Notes under the pieces: model-generated
What the model saw: the letters and a program-made list of their open reading frames with translations, nothing else
The model's database searches: none
What the model was told of the DNA's origin: nothing
Shown: piece by piece, positions 9,212 through 22,400 of the stretch
How the letters are laid out: each line of letters opens with the position of its first letter
Numbering within the stretch: position 1 is the first letter of the stretch
DNA from: Bacteroidales bacterium
GTDB lineage: Bacteria > Bacteroidota > Bacteroidia > Bacteroidales > WCHB1-69
DNA length: 43,292 nt
Direction of reading: 5' to 3'
Assembly (NCBI GenBank): GCA_017551725.1
Contig: JAFZKY010000049.1
Coordinates: 1-43,292 of the forward strand
Program-made: the position numbers and the translations under genes

Positions 9212-10462
9212 TTATTTAAACAATGTAGTTTCAATTATATTAAATGGACCAAATTTTTCAGTGGCAAGGCTGAAAAGGGTGATTTCGCCCCCAATACCCA
9301 CAGAGAAATTAACCCCACCCCATCGGAGTTCATCCCCCACTTTCCAAAGGACACTGGTGTTGGCCTCCCCTTGCAGTTTTAGGTCTGCCTTGAAAAATTT
9401 GTCATTGATAACAAGCACGCGGACACCTCCATAGGCCGACGCGAACAACTTGAATTCAATAAACATGTCAGAACACTTCCCACGGAAAACCACCGATATT
9501 GGCCCTGCCGTCACACCCATTCCCGCGCCAAAGATGACATACACGCCTCCCACGTATGGGAAACTGAGATTGGGAATAGGAAATTGGCAGTCAATATTCG
9601 CCGAAAAGGTCATGGTGGGACTGAAAACCTGGAAAGCCGTTACCGAATCATGGTTGCAGCACGCCCGGAAGAATTTTGGCGCAAGCATTGAAAATCCGCT
9701 TTCCACACCATCCGAACTGCCAAAACCGGTAAAAGAGGGTTTGCAACCGGGTCCGGCATCTGGGGATATACTTTCAATAAGCCCCGACACCTCCTGTGCT
9801 TGTAAAAGTAGATCTCTGGCTTTTTGTATCTTATCCTTAATTTGGGTTAATTCATTAGGATCGGTATCAACGCTTACATCGGAACTTGAGTTATCATTGA
9901 AAACTTTCAGATTATCAACTGTATAGTCGGACGTATGTCCGTTATACCGAATTGTAAGCACCACCGGCTGGCCTTCGTGTGCCACATCGGGCCACACGGT
10001 TGCCTTATTGCCGTAGCCTTCCGGAGAGGTCTCTATTATAAAATCTTCCGGTTTTATGGGTTCTCCTTCGGTATAGCATTGGTATAGTGGCGTAACGTTC
10101 ACAATGGTGATGGAGTCTATCAAAGTCACCAGCACCCGTGCCTCCTCCACACCGCATTTGGAGACACGCCGCACATTATACTCGTTCTCCATTTCCCTCG
10201 GGTTCACTGTCACGACCGGTTTTTTCGGGTCTCCGACAATGTTCGGGCCGCTCCATTCGTAGCTTTTGTCCTGCGAGTCCTCCATAGAGCCTATCTCCAC
10301 CACTTGTGAGTTGTCAGCGAATTTCTCCACCTTTACGGTGTCCTTTCCCCACCAGTGATTCGAGCCATTATTCTGCTGGGCTTGGGCCGAGCAAAACAAC
10401 ATAAGTGCAAAAAATACTGTTATTATGGATTTTATAGTATTCATATCGTTATGTTTTTTCAT
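9212..10462 (-). CDS. Secreted protein of unknown function, translationally coupled to the giant gene
   Basis: 416 residues; no family recognised. The N-terminus MKKHNDMNTIKSIITVFFALMLFCSAQA gives a signal peptide with likely cleavage before QQN; the internal Met at residue 7 is an alternative start. Residues of about 50-110 contain SYEWSGPNIVGD and a strand pattern like the Ig-like units of the downstream adhesin. Residues 110-200 are another beta-rich stretch. About 200-235 is a short, probably helical or coiled-coil segment (ELTQIKDKIQKARDLLLQAQ). The rest is Gly/aromatic-rich beta structure with several Cys. Its ATG shares one base with the stop of the 6,920-residue gene (TAATG), so the two proteins are probably made together. 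It could be a chaperone, an anchor or a minor subunit; the sequence does not decide between these. Confidence 0.9.
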   Translation of the reverse strand: MKKHNDMNTIKSIITVFFALMLFCSAQAQQNNGSNHWWGKDTVKVEKFADNSQVVEIGSMEDSQDKSYEWSGPNIVGDPKKPVVTVNPREMENEYNVRRVSKCGVEEARVLVTLIDSITIVNVTPLYQCYTEGEPIKPEDFIIETSPEGYGNKATVWPDVAHEGQPVVLTIRYNGHTSDYTVDNLKVFNDNSSSDVSVDTDPNELTQIKDKIQKARDLLLQAQEVSGLIESISPDAGPGCKPSFTGFGSSDGVESGFSMLAPKFFRACCNHDSVTAFQVFSPTMTFSANIDCQFPIPNLSFPYVGGVYVIFGAGMGVTAGPISVVFRGKCSDMFIEFKLFASAYGGVRVLVINDKFFKADLKLQGEANTSVLWKVGDELRWGGVNFSVGIGGEITLFSLATEKFGPFNIIETTLFK

Positions 10463-13400
10463 TATTTAACAGGTTTGATGGAGAAAATCAACGCATTCGA
10501 CGAATAGGTAAAAATATTAAGAACCCCGTAGCTACCCGGGCGGAGCAGGCCGGCGGGTTCGCCATCAATGGTGAGAGGCAGCCGGATGGTGGTGTTGTTC
10601 TGCCCCACCCCTTCAGATGTCAGGGAGATAGGACAACCGCCGATACTGGTGATTTCCAATACCTGGTCGTGCAAATCGACATTGCCGGTATTGCCAAACT
10701 CAAGCATCATCACAATATTACGATTGGGACGCGGGGCGCTGGGGAAGAGCAGGTTGAAGCCCACCTCCGAAGGCTGGCCGTTCACGATAGTGAATCCGTT
10801 GTACAATACCGACTCACCCTCGCAGAGGTTCACCGCACTCACATCGTAAACACCCGGAGTGTGACCCGTCAGATTGAAGCGGGCAAAGGCCTTGTAATAG
10901 TTCACATAGATCAGCGTGTCGGCACAGATCTCCTCGTTCCCGTGCCTCAGGCACACGGCCATGTCGGGACGGAAGCGCGAACCCGTCAGCTCCACGGTCA
11001 CTTTGCCCGTGTTGCCACCATGATCCGCATTCACAGCCCGCAGCTCAAACGGAAGGATGTCGGCACGGACAATCATATTCTGCGACACGCCGACCGGTGT
11101 GGAACCATAGATGTTCACCCCATAGTATCCAGGCAGCGTGGAGGGTATATAGAGTTCTGCATTGGCAGTATATTGCCCGATGGTGGAGAAATTGTAGTTC
11201 AGGTTGTCGCCCATGCCGTTGTGGGTAATGTAGATCATGTTCACGGCACCGTCGAGCGAATCTTCGGAAGCCAAATGCACACGCACCGTCTGACCCTTAT
11301 TCTCTCCTACGGTCAACTGGTAGTCCGACACCTCGCTGTTCCGAACCGTATCAAACACGTCCGTATTGAAAGGCAGCGGGCGGATGGTGACCGTAAACGG
11401 ATCGAGCAGATATCCGGTGTTGTTTTGGTCGTTCACCTCGTGGAAGGCGTTGGTGACATCGATTTTCACAATGATGTAGTATTCGCCGGGAGCCAAGCCG
11501 CTGATGCGGCCTGTCACATTCTGCTGCATAGTGGCGTCAACTCCCATATTGATGCCATTGCTTGTGACACCACCCAGCAGGCGGTCATTGACATCAAACA
11601 CCGTGTCGGCGGAGATGTAAGCCAACGAGCGCAGGCCATTGCCCCGCAATGCATTGTTGCCGATGTTTTTAATAGTCCATCTTGCATTAAGCTGCTGACC
11701 GGAAACCACACTGTTGGCACAAGAGACCTCCGTCACCACCAAGTCGCCAGGTAAAGGCAGAGTCACATTGACCGGCACCGCCACCATATTGTTTTCCCTG
11801 TTCGCCTCAAACATGATATTGTTGCCGTTGGCCTCCATCAGCAGATAGAGGTTCCCGTTGAATGCCATAGGCACAGCAAAGGTTATGGTATCGCGATAGG
11901 ACTCTTGCATTCCGAGTGTCATATTCGTTCGTCCCACATTCTGCAACAAGACAGCCGTGTTTCGGAGCGTACTGTCGCCCGAGACAAACACCCGGTCAAC
12001 CCAAGATTGCTGGCTGATGTCAAGCTCAGTGCTCACATTGGTCACTGTGTAGGCTATACGTGTTGCCTGGCCGCATACCACCTCATCCAACACCACCACA
12101 TTGCTCACCGCCAAGTCGGGAGTGGACGTAGGTTTGATTCTCACTTCTTTGATAAACTGGTTGTTGTCCCTGTTGATATCCGGATTTGCATGGTCTTTGT
12201 CCGTCACCCCTATCAGATAGGCGACGGTAGTGTCGGCTCCGTAGGGTACCGTTATGGGCAACTGTACGGTATAGGTAGCGCCGGCAGCTAAGACGGAGTC
12301 GCGCTGCTCTGACGCTAATTGCAAATCATCGTTCGATCGTATCGGGTCATAGGAGAGATAAACCACATCCTCCCATCTCGGCCATCTGGGAACAAACGAG
12401 GGCACGTCGGAATTGTTCCGGATATGCAGTGTGCATATCACCGTCTCGCCCCACCTCAACACATCGGGAGCCTCCAACGTCAATTGCAGATCCAACGGAT
12501 AAACCAAGGCCATGACCGAGCTGCTGACACCCCGGTTGTTATCCTCGGCCTCATGCTCATAGATCTGGTCGGTGGCATCCGTCACCACGTGGATGAAGTA
12601 GTTTCCGGATGTGATATTGACAGGCAACGCTCCAACCAACGTGTTGGTCACGGATGCGTTGACCTCAAGATCCAGATGTTCGTTGACCATGGCGAACTGA
12701 TTCAGCGTGTCGTAAGTGGTGCGGGAGTTGGAGTAGTAGAATTTCTGAACGACATTATGGTGCACAGCGGCTGTCCCCTGATTGGCAATGGTATAGTTCA
12801 GCTCGAAGTTGGCTCCAAGATATATCTGGGCGGGAGCCGACACATCCGTGACAACCAGATCCGGCGAAGGGCTAACCTGTACATCGAGTGGATCGCTCGA
12901 CATAGAGGGACGCACAGGCATACATATAATGTCCGTGGCATTGCACACCACGTGGAAGTAATAGTTACCGCTAACCCCATTGGGGATCGTGACCGGACAA
13001 ACGTAGCTTTCCGAAGAGCCTCGTTCAAGGTATATCGGATGGATGTTGACACCCACCGAATCGGATGCGCTGTAGCTATCGGCATAGCGGCTGAAGTAAA
13101 TTTTGTCCACAATGGTATCGCTTTCCACTTCCACCAAGCCAATATTCGTCACCGTATAGGACAAGTTGGCGGTGGTGCCGCTCCACAAGGGATCGTTGAC
13201 GGCAGAGGCATTCCTCACAACCGACAGGTCGCTCACCCGCAGCGTGGAGGCGTGAAGGTTCAGTTGCTTGGTCGTGTAATTGTTGAGTTCATTGGCTTCC
13301 ATTACTCTGAGGTTGTCATCTGTGAAAATGGTGAGTGCCGCCGGACTGACACAGGGAATCCGAATGAGAGCGGTACGAACAAGAGAATCACCAGCAGGAA

Positions 13401-16400
13401 TAGAAACGTTTCTCACATCGGCTTCATACACCACCTCATTCTCAACAACGAAGCGGTCGGTGAAGGAGCGGTTGATCAGATTTCCCGGCCCGTTGTTGCG
13501 CACCACCCACCGGACTGGGGTCAGGACGAGCGGTTTGACCACATCAGGAAGCGTGATGCTCGACACATACAAATCCGGGACTCGAACATCCAACGCCGGC
13601 GAATAGGTAAAGACATTGTTATCCTCGGCGGTGTTCAGCAATCCCACACTATGCTCAAACACATCGTTCTGGGCGTCGGCGATCACAAACAAATATCTCT
13701 TTCCCGAAATGGTGTCGGGAATATGCATATTGACCTCCACATCGTAATGGTCTTCCCCGTTCAGCACGCCATTATGCGTCACCGCAGCCAAGCGGAAAGC
13801 GGTAAGTCTGCTGTAAACAGAATCCCGGCTGATATAGACGGCATCCACCCATCTGTTCTCGTATGTGGGAGTTGCTCCGTTGTTGGTGACGGTAAAGTGG
13901 CAGGACAAATCACCGTTAGCATCCACCACGTTACTGGACAAACTCACGTTGGAGGCCACGAGGTCGGTGTGACGGGTAAGGATCACCGTCAGAGGTGCCG
14001 AGATGCCCGTGTTGTTTCCCTCATAGATGTTCTCATAGACGGTCTGGGCGTGATCTGTCACCACAAAGATGTAGTAATCGCCCATATAGTCCACGGGGAT
14101 GGTCACCTCTGCGCTGTTCTGATAGTTCTCGCCGGCACCTAATCCGTTCTCATGCACGTATCTGCCGAGAAGCAAGTCGTTGAATTGATCCAAGATGGTA
14201 TCCTCCGAAATATAGATGGCATCGATCCAGGAGGTGTCTCTTGCTACCGACGAGCCCGTATTCTCTACCGTCCAGGTGATGGTGGTGCGGTCGCCCGAGT
14301 TGGCGTTTCCACTGTGGTTCACCGCCGTCACCACTAAGTCGGGCGCTGGCGGCGGCATCACCTCCAACACCTTATAGAAGAAGTTGTCATTAACCCCAAA
14401 CCTGATCATACCCTCAGCCATTTCAAATTCGTATTTGCCGGCTTCTGGTAATATTCCACCATAATGACTAAATGCTTTAACGTATGGATACGGATTACCG
14501 GTAACACTAGGCTGATACGGATTTGGTGCCGCACTATCTGGACATTGGCTAAAGTCATGGTAAAATGCATCCATCTGATCAGCAAGCACGTAGAGATAGT
14601 AGGTGCCACTCTCAATATCACTTGGAATGGTAACCGTCACTTCGCGATTAGCGGAATCTCCCGGATACAATTGTCCCAAACATGGCACTTGAGCCAGCAA
14701 GTATAATCCTCCGAGTCCCTGTTCTTCCCAACGTATATCACCATTCGAAGTTATCCAGATGTACTCTGTCCATACCATGCCATTCGGGGTCCTTCCCCCT
14801 CCGTCATTTTTCACCGTGTAGTTCACCGTCATAGGTTGCGACACCCTTGCAGCGGAATTGGTGATCTGAGTCACGTGCAAATCACACTGTTTGGGCAAGG
14901 TGAAGGTGTCCACCGGACTGCTCTTACTGACACAATTGTTCCACGCTACTACCTTCCAACAGTATGATTCGCCAAATTGGAAACTTTGCCAATAATTATC
15001 TGTTTCATAATAATCTCCAAAGAAGTCATAATAGCTATACGCATATCTTTTGGGTAACGGATAAGCAGAAGATATGGTGGGAGTGGTTACAGTGTATCGT
15101 GGAGTGGTAGGTTCGGGATCTGTGGCATTCCACAAATACACATCGTAGGAGGTTGCATGCTCAATAGCACTCCATGCGAGATCCAACCCCGGTATTCTGT
15201 ATACATACTTAACGTATTCATAATCATCGGCATTCAGAACGGTCATCGAGGTGAAGTCGGGCATGTTGTCGAATGCGGCCGTATCGCAGATAGTGGTGAA
15301 TGTAACAGGCAGAGAGTAAACGCTGTTGATGCTGTCACCACATACGGCACGCAGGTCCGCCGTATAGCTCCGGAAGGAGGTTAGTCCGTTTAAGCGATAG
15401 GTTACATTGCCAGCAGTGTCCTGTGTAACGTCGTTGACATTCACCGTGACGAGTTCCTCCGGGCTGCCATACGCCACCCTATGATAACGGAGCAGCCACT
15501 GGCTTTCACTGCCCGTGGGGTGCCAGTTCAGGTCAACCCACGTGGCGCTGACATTGTCCACATGCAGGTTGAGGACCGGCGGGCAGGAGTTCTCCTCCTG
15601 CATCTCATAGCAGCCCATATCCACCACTTGATTCTTCACACGCGGATTGCCCAACAGGTCCAGCGTATCCGTGGAATCCAAGGCGGCATTGCTGCCCACA
15701 TTCACGCAATTGGAGGTGATGTGGAGCCGGAAATCATCGGCGGCGGGATCTATGAAGCGCACATAGTTGCGGTCACTCGCATAGCCGTCGTTGTCGGATT
15801 CCAGGGTGATGTTCCCTTCGCCCGTGTAATTGGAATTCTCGCGGTCTTTTTGGATGGCGCAATAGGAATAACTGACACTACCATTCGAGTAATTTCCCAT
15901 ATAATTACCACCATTCCCCCAAATGATACAATTGATCATGGTACCGTGGTTGTTGGAAGCCCCGCCACGATTCTGTACAATGTCACAATTTATGTATGTG
16001 CCATCGCCAACACCCGAAGCATTGTACGAACTGTTCCCATAATTAGTATAAATAGTTTCAGCTTTATTGTCATAAATCAGCGAGTTGGTGACGTAGCCAC
16101 CGGAAATACCGCCATGGCTATACGCTGTGTTATGGCTGATTTCCGAATGGTCGATTCTACCACCGGACACGCCACCGCCCGTAACCCGTTCGGCATTCAC
16201 GTATGTGTTGTATTCAACTTTACAATGGCTGATGATGCAGTTGTAATTATTGGAGGCATACACGCCAGCACCGTAATAAGAGGTGGTGTTGTTAGGAGTT
16301 TCGCTTGCAATCACGTTGTATCGTACCGTACAGTTCCGAATGGTGGAATAAGCCCTCATATACACGCCGGCACCATTCCCCAGGGTTTGACCGTTCTGGA

Positions 16401-19400
16401 TGATGAAACCATCCCAGATGGCCGCTGTCTCGGCTGTGTAGTTTCTGTCCTGCATCAGCACCCGCTGGCGGTAATCGCCGTCAAGGATGGTGGGATTGTC
16501 CTCGATAACCCGTTGGGCGATGGAGGTCTCCACGCCGGCGAAACCGCCATAGACCCGGATGCCCGGTGCCATGTAGAATGCAGATCCAGACACACTGTCT
16601 CCGTAATAGGAGCCACGAGCCACCCACACCTGGGCATGATACAGGGTGGCCAGAAGCAAAGCTTCTTGTATGGTGGGAAGGGCATTTTCCCAACTGTCGC
16701 CTGTTCGCGCTCCCGCACCGCCTTCCACCACATAAATGATGCTGTCGTAGGTTGTCGGGAACACATACGTGCCCATATACGGAGACTCGTAACAGCCGAG
16801 GTCGATAGTGCTCATCTGCACACGGTCGTTACCCTCTATGTCATAAACGGTGGCCACCGAATTGTCGCCACGGTTCACCAGAGTGGAACTCCGATTCAGA
16901 TGCCAGTCCACACGGGCGGTCGTGTCATCACTGCCCGCCGTATGCGACGGACGCACGAACTCCGGACCTTGCAACGCACTGCTGCCCTCATTGGCGGGAG
17001 ACAACAGGATATTATAGTCACCCTCCAAAACTTCATCGGCGGCGGTGCGAGAAACAGTAAGATAGCCATCCCCCATATAGATGCTGCTTATCCCATCCGA
17101 AGAGTTCTTATTACCCCAGACAATACAATTAATAATGGCTGATCCATAGCTGCCCGCATAGATACCCGCCCCTTGAGGTGAGTAGGAAACGTTGTTCACA
17201 ATGGTGGAGTTCTTGATTACCACCGAGGTGCCGGCATACACACCACCGTAGCCGCTGCTGGACCCTCCGGTATTGTTGGCTATCAGACAGTTATCTACAA
17301 GAGTGTTGGAGGCCGACAAACCGCCTGTTGAGTTCGCTTCGTTGTAACTGATATCACATGCCGACACTACGGCGTTTGTTGCAGAAACGCAAGACATCGT
17401 GGATCCAGAGTAGTAAAGAACCGAGTTATATCGAACGGTGCTGTTTCTTATAGCGCCATTATCAACATACACCGTATAAGCATACACTTCCTTGTTGTTT
17501 TCGACAACGCAAGAATCCATAACGACTTTTTTATAAAGATACACCACACCTTTACCATTGTATGAACTGCCTATTGCTGAATTATGACTTATGGTGCAGT
17601 TCTGCAGATAAGTGGTGTCATAGTTGCTATAATATGAGTTGTCGCCCTCCACATACACAGCTTTACCATATCCAGTGCCCGTACAGTGTGTAATCTGGCA
17701 ATGACTCAATGTGCTACCGTTTTTCAAATACACACCACCACCATTATTTTCAGAAGAGTTGCTTGTATTTGCGTTACCATTTTGAATGGTGAAGCCGTCC
17801 CAGGTGGTGCGGGTTGTGAAATGCGAAGGTTGGTTCAACACCCGTCTATTGTTCCGGCCATCCAGAATGGAGGCGTGGTTTTCAAAGTCACGCAGCGAGA
17901 GGTCATAGTTCTCCGGCTCAACGCCCTCGAAACCACCATACACATTCACACCCTCCACCATAGTGAAGGCATTGTCAGATACGGCAGTCGTGTCGCCGTA
18001 GTAAGTACCCTGAGCCACCCAGATATCCGGTGTGTGCCCGAACTGCGCCCTGACGGAGAGCGCCAGATTCTGCATCGCGGATATGTCATGGGCGGCTTTC
18101 GCCCAGCTGGTGCCGTCGCCCGTGCCGTTAGGGGTCACATACAGCCGGTTGATGTCCTTGGCAGGGGTGCGGAAATAGACATGACGCCATTCGCTGCTGC
18201 CATTGCCGCACCATACGCGCGCACGCACCTCGTAGCGGGTGTCGGGGCTCAAGGCATACAGCTGAACCGGCATGTTAGAAGACAATGGGGCCGGAAGACT
18301 GTTATAGGTCTCATTGCCCGCGTTGTCCGTATCCCTGTACTCCAGTTCGGTTGTGTCGCCCTCGACAATGCCTGTCACTAAGACGCTCGCTGACGAGTCG
18401 GTCACATCCTGCACCGTCAGCCCCGGAGCGTCGCAGGTTCCCTGCACGCATTTACCCGGGAAACGGATAACATTGTTATAATCGGTTCTGGTTCCATCAT
18501 CCGGATGCAACAGATCATATTCACTGGATGCATTAAAATTATTATACCTATAAGAATATAATGATCGGCTTCCAGAAGTATAATATGTATAACAGGTGTA
18601 ATAGGAAGAGAGGTTACTGCGAGCCCCCGTGTGGTCATGGAAAGCGATCACTAAATTGTCGATGCCATTGTATTCGAAGGCGGTCAACGGAATGGCGAAC
18701 CATTCACCATCGCCGGCGTTGGGGAAGTTTAGATTGCCGGAATAGACTAAGGTGAGCTCATTAAATGGTACCCAATCGCTGTTGTTGCTGAATTCGTTCT
18801 TTCTTGTATGACCCATGTAGACATCCAGATTTCGGGAAAATTCTGTTGAGGAATAGCGTCGTAAATACAACGTATCCAACATCCTCCACCCTCCGATTTC
18901 ATCCGACAGGTAAATCTGCTGGGTATAACTGCGGTAACCGCCCGCATACACGGGATAATAATTAGCAGATGAATTAGATGCGTTATACCCGTTACCTACC
19001 GTCACCTCTTCGGCATACTCGCCCGAGCAAACGGTCGTGAAGGTCACTGGGGCGGAATATTCGGAGGAGGTCACATCATACTGTGGGAAGATCCATATTG
19101 GGGTGCTGTCTCCCGGTTGCGTATTGGTGGCTGGGGGTACCTCCAACGTGCACACCGCCAACACACATGCCTGATAGGTCGTCTGTTGCTGCAGACCGGT
19201 GATTACAAAGCTGTTATCGTATATCAGTTGGGGAACTTCTGTCCAAGTGCTCTCCCCTTCCTTGCGATAAGCTAATATGTAATGGTCGGAAGTGGCCGGG
19301 TTGCCGGACTGCCAGGAAATCACGGCAGACGTGCCCGTGATGTTGTTGGCCGCAAGGCTGTATGGCACGGAGCAATAGACCTCTCCATGGTATTCGTAGC

Positions 19401-22400
19401 AGCCGATATCAATCGTGCCGTTGTTGTGCACACGGGTTTCACCGGCCAGATCTTTTTCGGCCATCTCCACCGTATTGAGGCCCATATCTATCAGGGAAGA
19501 ACCCTCCTGCAGGCGGTAATCGCCGGAATAGGGTGAGGCGAACATCGGATAATGAAGTCCACTTTCCGTACCTAAATTGTCGTGTGCCAGATTGATCACG
19601 GTGGTATCGCCTTCTAAACCACCCTCAATGGCGCAGTGGATGAGCGTTAAGTCGCTGCCGTAGTTGGCGATGTTGCAGACCGTGTCGTCCGAGATGTTAC
19701 CCCATACCACCGTGTTAATCATCACACCGGAAAAATAATCCAGGCCCGCGTAGTATCGGGTGTAATAGGATCCCCCCGAATTGGTGTACCGACTGGTGTT
19801 GCCCACAATGTCGCAGTTGATCAGGGTGTCGGAAATGCTGTATGCACCGGAACAGAAGCGAGCCGTATTGTCGCTGATTTCGCAGTTCACCAACTTGCGT
19901 CCGCCGTATAGAGCGCCACCACTTCCTCCGGCGTTATTGCCGGTGAAGCGGCAATTGATATAGCTGGCATAATCCTTGTAATCATAGACAGCGCCGCCAT
20001 CACTATTGGACGACGTGTTGCCTGTGAACTCACAATTGCGGAAGCAATATCGGTTGTAACGGTCACCATCATCGTATCCATATACTTCCTCAATGTAAAC
20101 GGCGCCACCGCTTGATGTGGACGTGTTGTCCACGAAACGGCAATTGCGCACCTCGAAATTACGTTTCAGGTATGCGCCACCGCCTTGACCATTGATGTTG
20201 CCATGCCGGATGGTGAAACCGTCGAGCACCACTGTCATGCTGTCGTTATAGGAATTCTGATACAGCAACCTGTTGTTATTATAGCCATAGAGAACAGTAG
20301 GATGGGCATTGATATTACGTGCTTCAATGGAGGTATCACCCCTGACGAAGCCGCCGTATAATTTCATGCCGGCCTCCAAGATAAAGTCGGCCCCACTTGT
20401 GCTGGAAGTGCTGCTATAGGAGCCCTCCGCCACCCAGATTTCCGGCATCGTACCGTATGTCTGGTATATCTGCTGGGCAGTACTCATCGCCCAATCAAGG
20501 TTGCGGGTGGCATCTTCCCAACTGCTGCCATCGCCCATACCCCTGTTGGAGACATAGATACGGGAAAGATGTTTGGGAGGGGTGGTGAAGCGAACTCTCT
20601 TCCACGCGCTGGCAGAATCGCCGGAGCAAACCGAACGCACACTCACCTCGTATTGGGTGTTCTGGTGCAAGCCTCTCAGCCAGTTGTAGCCGCTGTCGGC
20701 CTGTACCCAAACCGGGTTGGCATAAGTTCCCACCACGCTATACATCATATCCAAAGATGTAGCCCCTTCACCTGGCACAGCAAGCAGTAAAGCGCTGGAA
20801 TCCGTCACCTCCTGCACGAAAAGATTCGCGCGATCGCAGCCCATATCACAATATCCCGGCAAACGCAAATTGTTCACATAATAAGAAGTGGTTCCGGTTG
20901 TGACCGTATAGGGGTCGAAGTCATCACCATTGTTGTTGTTATAAACATACAGGCCTCTGCGTTCCGAAGCATTATGTGTGTAAAAAGCCGTTGCCTGCGG
21001 TATTCCCGTGTCGCCAGTCTTGTCATTGAACACAAGCACCAGATTGTCTATACCATTGTACTCAAACGTATCAAGAGGAATGGAGAACCAGTTGTCACCT
21101 CCTGTCTCATTGAAAACTATATCGCCCGAGAACACCAATTGAAGGGCGCTACCCGGCACAAACGTGTTGTCAGAGAAGGATGATTTACTCGTATGGCCCA
21201 GATAGATATCCACGATTCTATGCGCACGCGACGAGTTGTAATACTGCAGATATATGACGTCAATGGTTCTGGCCCCACCCAGTTCGGAAGCCTGGTACAG
21301 CTGTTGCGAATAGGACTGGGTGGCAGTGCCGTAGATCGGTAGCCTGTCAGCATTTGATGTGCCGTTGGATGTTCCCAAAATCAGTTCCGGAGCATAGCCG
21401 CCCGAACAGTTCGTGGTGAATGTGAGTGCATCCGAATACTCTGACACTTGCCCCGTGTCGCAGATGGCGCGCAGTCGGGCCATGTAGGAGGTTTGCGGCG
21501 ACAAGCCCGTCAACAGATAGGAGTTGTCATGAATCTGTTCGCCAACCGTGGTCCATGCCACATCATCCGCTTTTTTATAGGAAAGCTCATAATACAAAGG
21601 CTCGTTGAGATTGCTGTTGGCCCATGTCAACATGGCGGAACTGCCCATCACATCCTGCAGGGCAAGAGAGGCGGGTTCCATGCAGTATTCTTCATTGTGG
21701 AACTCGTAACAGCCGATATCCACCGTATTGTCATACACACGAACACCACCCGCCAAGTCTGTAGCGGGCATATTGTCGGTGTTCATACCGGCGTTAATCA
21801 AAGAGGAGCCGGCACGCAAACGATAATCGCCACTGTTCGGAGCGACAAAGAACGGATAATACAGCCCCTGTTCGCTACCCATATTGTCGTGTTGCAAGAT
21901 TTTAACTCCTGTAAAGTCATTCGTAAGAGATTCCACCGCCGAATACTGGAAGGTGGCGTTGTTCTCCACATTGGAGGCATAGCCGATATTGGTGTTACCC
22001 CAAATTACGCTATTATTCACAATATTGAAACTTTGCGTAGAACTGAAGTAGACACCACCGCAAATCGAAGTGGCGTAATTGTTGACAACCGTGGAATTTT
22101 CCATTCTCAACCTCGAGTTCACATAGATGCCACCACCCACCATAGCGGTGTCATTTGCTATCAGACAGTTTATGATACCTTGACAGGTGTCGGTCGAGGA
22201 AAGATACGTTACATTGATACCGCCGCCATAGGAATTGCTGCGGTTATGAGTGATCGAACAGCTTTGAACAAGGCCGTAGTACATGCAAACACCACCTCCG
22301 TCGGAATAAGCCCCGTTATGCGAAACCGTACTATTTTTCAGTTGGGAGTAATAAAGATATACACCGCCACCTAAACTGCTGTATGAATTGTTGTTTTCTA

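Noticed and set aside
10669-17142. Long plus-strand open frames (361, 607 and 553 residues) opposite the giant gene
   Set aside because: No signal peptide or recognisable domain, and His/Ile/Val/Arg-rich composition typical of the antisense of a Thr/Asn/Tyr/Asp-rich coding strand.
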